This document shows positions 56,558 to 64,000 of a stretch of 64,000 bases of DNA, in pieces. Position 1 is the stretch's first letter. The number at the start of each line of letters is the position of its first letter. This DNA comes from Prostheceraeus crozeri. Its lineage: Eukaryota > Platyhelminthes > Polycladida > Euryleptidae. The notes under the pieces were generated by a model. It worked only from the letters and a program-made list of their open reading frames with translations. It made no database searches and was not told the origin of the DNA. Location of the stretch: contig CAJQUW010007073.1 of NCBI GenBank assembly GCA_907163375.1, positions 62,001-126,000 of the forward strand, read 5' to 3'. A program made the translations under genes and the position numbers.

Positions 56558-57530
56558 ATGCGTTTTAAAATTTGCCAGTACTTGCTTCTGGATGCCAGTA
56601 AAGTTCTGTTGAAAACAATTAAGAAACGTCTTGAGCCCTTCCTGCTTCAGCAACTTCAAGAGGATCAGGCAGGTTTAAGAAGAGGCACCCGAGATCACAT
56701 CTCAAATCTCCGTGGGGTAATCGAAGAATTCCATGCTATGCAACAAGATGTCATGATTGCTTTCATTGACTGCAAGAAAACGTCCGATTACATGGAACAC
56801 TAAGGACTTTAGTGTGCGTTGCAAGCGATGGGAGTTAGCATGCACCACATTACAATCATGAGAAACCTAACATGCAAAACAGGTCGCAACTGTGAGAACG
56901 GAATGTGAGAAAGCAATCGAGTTCAGGATCGATAAAAGTGCTATACAGGGCTGCATCTTTTCCGACTCTCCTCTTAGACGTCTGTGCTGAGAAAATCATC
57001 AGAAAGACTTTTGACGGATGGAAAGGTAGAATCAGCATTGGTGGAAGTAGGTTAACCAGGCGTTATGCAGACGATTCAACGATCCCAGTCTTTTCGAAAG
57101 AAAAACTAAATGTTGGTCTGACTAGACTCAAAGAGAGTCAAGACAGCAAGTGAGGCAGCGGGATTGCACTGAATTTCAAGAAAACCATAATGCCAACGGG
57201 TCTCATGGATAGTTCTGAACTAAAAGGGGGAAGTGTGGAGGTGGTAGACAGCTTTGTGTTCCTTGGAGCAAAGATTGCTGCAGTTGGTCGAACGGAGGGA
57301 GACGGATTGCATTGAGTAAATCAGTCCTGGTGAGACTCACTAAGATTTGGAAACATACAAAGGCATATCGCGGGTGACAAAGCGCCAATTAGTATATGCA
57401 AGTGTTCCCAATTGAACTGTAAGGTGCTGAGACATGGACAATGTTGAAATCGAAGTGGATGACGCCCTTGAGCTATGGTACTCGAAAAGACTGCTGGACA
57501 GATCAATGAAAAGGTGCTTTAAAATGTGCG
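56558..57530 (+). pseudogene. RTE-like LINE reverse transcriptase relic
   Basis: Readable blocks are KVLLKTIKKRLEPFLLQQLQ, EDQAGLRRGTRDHISNLRGV, then FIDCKKTSDYMEH (normally FIDY-KAFD--DH), KSAIQGCIFSDSPL (normally GVRQGCILSP-L), RRYADDSTI with the catalytic YADD near 57062, LNFKKT and VVDSFVFLGAKIA (about 57240-57275). Frames change several times and stops are common. The motif set is that of RTE/BovB-like elements. No 5' endonuclease part and no 3' end can be delimited. Confidence 0.75.
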
Positions 57531-57539
57531 AGCAGTCCT

Positions 57540-60486
57540 GAGATTTCGAGCTGTTCACTGGTGAACTGGGTTTTCTAGTAACCGTCGTTGAATTGAACTG
57601 AACTGAACTAAGAATTTGCCGTTCATGATCTGAAGAGCGAACTGAACTAAGGTTTTTCAAATATCCGTATCTACCTTTCGTGACGGGAAGAAAGTTCTCA
57701 CTTCTCATATTGGCACTTTTGAAGCGATTACTGGTTTCACGAAGATTGGCATTTTGCGCAAAGTTTTGAAATGAAATTGAGGACTCAATTTCAAATCGTC
57801 TCCGTTATGCTAAAGTTGATACGATTTCATTATCGTGAAATTTTGCGAATACATGCGATGTTTATGTGGTCAATATGTTTGACAGTTTCAGTCAGAAAAA
57901 TACACCGTTCTTCCTGTTGTTCTAAATGTGATGCAGCATGATGCAATGTTTTCATAATGACTTCAGACATGCAGTACTATTTCACCAGACCTTCGAAAAA
58001 GACTAGGAATGTATGAATGGTCGTTATTGACAATTGAAAATAAATGAAACTACAGCATGTCTTCCACTAGTTACCGGGACATCGTTTGTATAACCACCTT
58101 TCGCTATTGTCTCCAAACTTCAGGCATTAAGTCCTCTAAAAGATGAACAAGCATGCGAAGACCCATCGTGAAATACAACTGAAATTCCATGTTTAGATGA
58201 ACTTTCATGTAAACTAGCATGTACTTAAAAATGACTTTTAAGCACTTTAGTGAAAGAAAACAATTGTCTGGAATTTTGACACATTTAGTTCATGCTTAGA
58301 TTCAACGTTCATAGAGTGAATGACTAGAGGCATCTACTAGAGTTCACTAGAGAACCGTCGCGGTTTCCAAAACATATTTTAGATTTTCTATATTCCATCT
58401 AGTTGAGGTCTTCAACAGTTTGACTTAACTGACTGAATACTATGAGAAACAAAATCTGATTTCCATCATTCAGTTATCCAGAAAGTGTAGTTCTGCTGTG
58501 TGAGAAAAAGAAAGTAGGCCACAACCGTCATATCAATCTTTTATCAATTTTGAATATCGATCTAACCTATCGTTAACTGAAAATGTCTATATCCGAATGA
58601 TTCAACGACTGTACGCGGCTGGAAGCATACGGATACTAACTAGATTCATAATTGATTGGAATGATAAATATTTATCCGTATCATCTGCTTTGCTGTTCAC
58701 TTGATTGAGATACAAGCGTTTGTCTAGTACGGACATTGACTATAGGAAAATCTAAATCAAACAGCAGTTATCGGTATTTTCATACGCCAAAGCAACACTT
58801 GACAAATAATACTGTCTAATTCTTTCACTGTACTACTTATAAAGGTAACTATACTACCTACGAGATGGAGCAACCGGATCGAATCTGAATTATTTTTGTG
58901 ATCTGATTCGGTCGATCCGGCAGGAACCTTAACAGAGTACCCGCGATTGCACAGCAAGATTTTTCGATATAGAAACACAGGAATTCAGGCCAGTCGTGTT
59001 CGCATTTGTTTGTCAGCCAAGTTAAGGTGGGACATGGAATCTACCGGCATTTTGAAGGTAGTTTCTCGCTTTCTTTCAATACCCGTCCGGCACATCCATC
59101 ATAAGGGAAGTAGGAAAAATTAGGTCGGAACTAGGGCACAATGGCAAAAATGTCGAAATTGTACGATGTCAAGGAATGGCACAATATTGGAGTCAGAGGT
59201 GAACGAAGCATTCCAATTGTAACGCCATGTACGGGTTTCACACCATCGCATTTCATTAAACAGCATGTATAGAATGATGAATCCCTATCTACAGTTATGT
59301 AATTATGCGCTAGGATTCTTTCGACATCAAAAGTTTTCTGATAACAACCTTTACCAACAATGGATCCATTGGAAATACTTCTAATCTAAAGCAAGCTGCA
59401 TTAAATACATGATTGATGACTACATTTGATTAAAATTCGTGTTTGTATATTAAACATGCACAAGGCATCTCGCTACAATACTCCCATAGTATTACTACTG
59501 TAGATCATCACCCTGATTCGGTATCTTATGTATGTTTGTGAGCATCTTTAATTGATTAAGCCTTTAGTAGTCTGTAAGATAATAGCAGTTGATCGCAGCC
59601 TTTTCAGGATAAGCACATAATTCGCAAAGTCATGCAGCAGCGCAAAAGTGTCAAAGCTGGTGCAGCTGCGAACAAAATCAGCGCAACTGTTGGAAGCCTG
59701 CTGGTGTCTAATAGTACTCATAACTTAAGCCCTCACTCTAACAAATGTAAATGAAACAATGCAAAAAGAACGAGATATTTGAATGAATCGCATTGATATA
59801 TTAAATCAGAATATTTTGGTATATAGTCTAATGAGCTGAACTACAAAAATGATTAGTCGCAGCTTAATGAAGACTAGTATCGTCTCTGCTATTTAAAATC
59901 TTTACAAATTTCAATTCCACACAACATTTGCAACACTAGAATTCAACCAAACAGCAAAAAACTAACACAAAAGTTGAGCATTTAATCACAATCGCACAGA
60001 CATGTTGTGTACATCGTCGAATAGTCATTATCAAAAATATCTAGCACCTCATTACACATTACGTTGAAAACTATGGCGATCAAATACAGTGACTTTCAAT
60101 AATAAACAAAATTTATATTCCGCTTAACATGAATACGCATTATCAATTACTTCGAAAATCTGTACAAAATCATTAAATCCAACCACCACAAAATACAACT
60201 TCTTTTCTTCTGACATACAAAATAATACTATAAAACAAAAGGAAAATATTTAAGTCGTCACATCGCAAAATACTCTATAACTTTACAGGAATGATAACGA
60301 ATGGAACATAAACAGATAATACAAATGGAACGAAATTGATTTATCAAGTGATCTCTCGATGCACTGAAATGAGTCCATTATGTTATCGATCCGTGCACCA
60401 TTTATATGAAAGTAAAACAGTGCACTCCAGATAAGCGGGAGAGAAGTCAATAATGATTTCAAGAAAAAGTGGGCCTCAGTTTCTAT
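57540..60486. other. No gene seen
   Basis: AT-rich sequence. A TTGAATTGAACTGAACTGAA run near 57588-57610 is simple repeat-like. 59940-60360 is A-rich on the plus strand. No coding motif found. Confidence 0.4.
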
Positions 60487-60658
60487 TCATTTGTGTAGGA
60501 AGGAAGCCGAAAACCAGTTGATGTTCACTGTTGCAAGACGATTCTTTATTGCGAGGACTGACGATAGCCGGCTGTGCTGGCTGAAAGGTCTCGCAATTAA
60601 GAATCGTCTTGCAACATTGAACATCAACTGGCTTTGGGCTTCCTTCCTACACAAATCA
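60487..60658. repeat. Foldback, ~67-bp arms
   Basis: Left arm (60487-60555) from TTTGTGTAGGAAGGAAGCC to TATTGCGAG is complemented by 60590-60658 with about six mismatches and one short gap; spacer about 34 bases. Probably a small MITE. Confidence 0.85.
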
Positions 60659-62889
60659 ATGAAGACTCCAGTACAATTTTAGCTCTTATTAGTTTAGTAA
60701 TTAGAGAGTTGTAATGCTGACCATGGATCCTTCGATAATAGTGATAGCTACTGCTAAGGAATCTCTGTGGTGACTAACAACTGTCCCTGATTGTGAAATG
60801 CGAGATAGAATTATTTATTAGACTTCATATATGGTTCGCAACAGCTCTTGAATGATCGGAATTTCCTCCATACTGACTGTTAACATAAGCATGCCTCCAA
60901 AGTAGATATTGGTGAGGTACCTTGCGATGTCTTGAAGTGGTTAAGCATTGCTTCAATGTAAAGCCGACGTAAGATATAAATTTGTGGAGAAGTGAAATGA
61001 GCACAAATGTAAGTAACTTAAAAGATGTTGATACCACTTTGCAATCGCAAACATAAAACATCTCAGAAGAGGCGATTATGAGTTGTTCTTTAATCCGATA
61101 CGTTGTTAGAACACGTTTCCAACATTTTCCACGTTTCCCAACAATTTCAAAATACATCAAATAATCGTAAGAAAAATACGAACTCAGTCGGCACTGAATT
61201 TTCCGATAGCCTAATTGCTGTCACTTCATCTGGCCATATTACATCTAATAACTCAATATGAGATCGCACAGTACAATCAATTCTGAACTATCTGTGGGAC
61301 AGTGAATTTCACTTCAAAACTTAGTTGGGATATATTTCATTAATGAAATGAATCACGTCCTTGAATTACTTGCGACAGTTCCGGAAAGATGGCCAAGAGC
61401 TTCAAGACTTTCCCGGCATATCTCAAGTTCATTTTATTTTTTCAGCGGAATTAGAAAGTGAATTTTCTGCACCAAATCGCTTTCACTACACAGAACGAAA
61501 TACATCTCACAACCAGCCAATTTAAACCAGTGGAATTTTGACTGAGAGACAGCTTTATCGTGCAATAGGATATTGATAAAATTGAATTGTACATGGAGCA
61601 TATTTAAAAATCATGCATATGAAATGTGGGAGTCGTGCTCCAATGGTTACAGTTCCAATGAATCTGAAAGAATACTTGCAAGGGATACTGCATTCAAATA
61701 GGGACTCTAAAAAAGATAACTTGAAGAAGCCCATAGCTTTTACATGGTTAAGAAAATATATAAAAATACGTCTTGAATGTGTCAATACAACTAAAAGTTT
61801 TATAACAAGTAGCATTATAAAAAAATCAAAATTCGAAAGTTTTATTCCGATTTATAGAATCACATTTCTAAAGTCAAGAAATGAAAATTTAAAATGCTAG
61901 CGTTTAATTGAAGGTTGCCATACAAAAAGTATGCAAATGTGACAACATCAAGAACTCTGAAAAAGTATTTAACAAAATGAATAATTCATTTGACCTATTG
62001 AAGGGCTAAACACAGCTAATTTTTGAAAATCTCTGAAATTTTTGAAAACTAAATGTCAAGAAGACCTAAGCTCTGCAAATAAGGTTTGAAATATCCGCAG
62101 CAACAATGCGACAAGGGTTTCATTCTCAACTCAAGATATTCTATGTTGCTGTTTCGATTACCAGACGGATAAAATTTTAAAGTTCAGCTGTCTGATCTTC
62201 ATTTTGACTATTTCCATTTTTCAGTCTTTAATTATCATTCTTTATGTGCCCAAAAAATTTTCGATGATCAGAAATTCATCCCGTGTACCTCGTAGTCGAA
62301 CGTCTTGTGAACATCCAAGTAACTTAAATAATCGCTGAGACATTTGTATCAAGTCAGATCACCAGGAAATATATATAGAGATGATCTTAATGTAATTGCT
62401 AACATGATTGATAGAGAATTGAATAGGAGTCCATGTACGTCTGCATTAAGGCCTTCAATATTAGCACCACAAGCATCTGAGGAATGTAACAAGATGTACA
62501 GCATTATGCAATGATTATTTGAATTGACCATCAAAATGCTACCCTAACCTTAATAGCTGAAATGTGAGGAGATCATTTCGCTTTAACGGAAGGAATGTCC
62601 CGTACCTTAACTGCACCGCTTATCTGGAATACACTGAAATTAGGAGATGAGCCCTTTTGAAACTTGTCGTTGTTGAAGTCATGAAAATTTAATCGAACTT
62701 TGGTACTTTCCCGATATTTCTAAGGTTGATACATTAGCAAGTGCATTCAATAATTTAAGCAAAACGTGTCAGCCTCGATTTGATGTGCGACGAAGCAAGT
62801 TCAAAATATCTTGACGAGACTTGTACGAGTATGAAATATGGCACCAAAAGTCAAAGGTTAATCCTAACCACAACCATTCAAGCTGTGAT
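60659..62889. other. No gene seen
   Basis: AT-rich. Open frames at 61555-61900 on both strands carry no recognisable motif. Confidence 0.4.
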
Positions 62890-62924
62890 CTCTATCTATC
62901 TATCTATCTCTCTCTCTCTCTCTG
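62890..62924 (+). repeat. (TATC)n(TC)n microsatellite
   Basis: About four TATC units followed by about eight TC units. Confidence 0.9.
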
Positions 62925-64000
62925 GTGTTTCAGAACACCAATATTCATTCCTTATGGCTGCATGCCATCTCAAGAAGCTATGAAAAGCAGGTGACAAAAA
63001 TGTGCAATTTTCAATTTCACCGTTTGAATCTTTCAATCTTGATCTTTGAACAGATAAGAAAACGGTTTGGTAGATTTACATTCATGATCAATTACCGGTG
63101 CCATGATCATATTTGAAATGGTTCACATTTAATAGTCTATATATGATACACTAGAGTTAGACAGAATTGACGAAAAATATCAGATTCAAACTAAAATACA
63201 AAATGCCAATTCGAATGAATACAACAAACTTCACCAAATAAAATAGATCCATCCATATGATATTAAAATTCCGTGCAGTCCGAATACACACTAATAATAA
63301 GAATTGTGATGTTTCATAAAACGCCTCACATCTTGAATAAAATGGGAAAGATACCGGTATTGCAGCAAAATTCAACCAGTCAAGTATTCACTGCTTGCGT
63401 TTTAATCATCCAAGCGAATTGCAATTGTCTACTACCTAAGAGCTATACATATTCTTGTAGTTTGAAATAAATCGAATCGGTTTGACTCCTAATTTGCATA
63501 CACACATCGTTTGTTGATCTGCTGCCAAAATTATATAAAGCACGTCATTCTTGGCTAAAGACGAAAATCAAAATCAATGCATCAAGTCAACAAATTCAGA
63601 AATTCGAGGAAAATCAACTATGAATGCATGTGCATTATGATAGGACGATATCTCCTACATGTCACTAACATATTAATCACGCGCCCAGTGGGCCTAAATG
63701 AGAAAATTCGGATCCATTTGTAAGTGTGGTTGAGTTTCAACCAATAGAGAGTAGAGATAATCACAGATGCGGTGGTACTATCTACTGGTTGAACAAACCT
63801 TGCTTCACAGAACAAATGAGAAATCTGCATTCATTGTAAAGAAATCACTCCATTGATTAATTTGACATAAAAAGATTATCTGATTCAATGAGCAATTGTT
63901 TTCAGTAGTAAATTCAAAAACTTAAATATGAGCACTGTGAGAAATGGCACGACTTTGAGAAAATACTAAGCAGCGACTCCTTTTGACCAAACGTCGAGCT
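62925..64000. other. No gene seen
   Basis: AT-rich sequence to the window edge without recognisable coding or repeat signal. Confidence 0.4.

Noticed and set aside
62652..62672. GATGAGCCC...GAAAC resembling a hammerhead core
   Set aside because: CTGATGA is not complete (AGATGA) and there is no stem II complement.

Overview
The window is nuclear DNA of an animal, most likely a marine-type invertebrate. It is AT-rich, its genes are split by GT-AG introns, and nearly every non-exonic stretch is a decayed transposon of a kind common in invertebrates (CR1/RTE-like LINEs, Penelope-like elements, Tc1, pogo, hAT and TNP2/CACTA-like elements). I cannot name the species.

Two host genes are supported. 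(1) A nine-coding-exon gene on the minus strand (52106 down to 19470), whose exons join in phase into an uninterrupted 591-residue protein: coiled coil, OCRE aromatic repeats, acidic linker, FHA domain and G-patch. This is the domain order of AGGF1. (2) A single-coding-exon C2H2 zinc-finger gene on the plus strand (15274-17397), with an internal 45-bp repeat array. The two genes converge tail to tail.

Layout. 1-7 kb: a Penelope-like reverse transcriptase remnant, a nearly full-length CR1-like LINE with both ORFs and an (ACT)n tail, then another LINE end. 9-12 kb: a minus-strand LINE end, a 740-bp foldback, and a Tc1 transposase relic split by a hAT-type MITE with a perfect 8-bp target duplication. 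15-19.5 kb: the zinc-finger gene and the AGGF1 3' exon. 19.6-33.8 kb is one AGGF1 intron; it holds a proposed 9.2-kb TNP2-type transposon (21433-30664) encoding a TNP2-like transposase and a DUF4806 protein, with three younger repeats nested in it, and beside it a hAT-like element. 33.8-41.7 kb: AGGF1 exons 3-8 with a degenerate hammerhead motif and two head-to-head GIY-YIG remnants. 41.7-50.7 kb: the second large AGGF1 intron, with a 2.1-kb element carrying a ~95-bp tandem array, an inverted SINE pair, a 3.9-kb TNP2-type transposon inserted into one SINE with a 2-bp target duplication, and a LINE relic. 50.7-52.1 kb: AGGF1 exons 1-2, with a 329-bp foldback between them carrying a complete hammerhead ribozyme. 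52.8-56.3 kb: relic of an unassigned DDE-like transposase flanked on both sides by exact copies of a 13-bp iteron. 56.5-57.5 kb: an RTE-like RT relic. 57.5-64 kb: almost featureless apart from a foldback and a microsatellite.

Best candidates for something not well described: the pairing of a TNP2 transposase with a DUF4806-type partner gene in two unrelated-sized elements; the hammerhead foldback with a 12-bp target duplication; and the GTCACGAACGAAC-iteron transposon. All positions, repeats and splice sites were read by eye; no search or alignment program was run.
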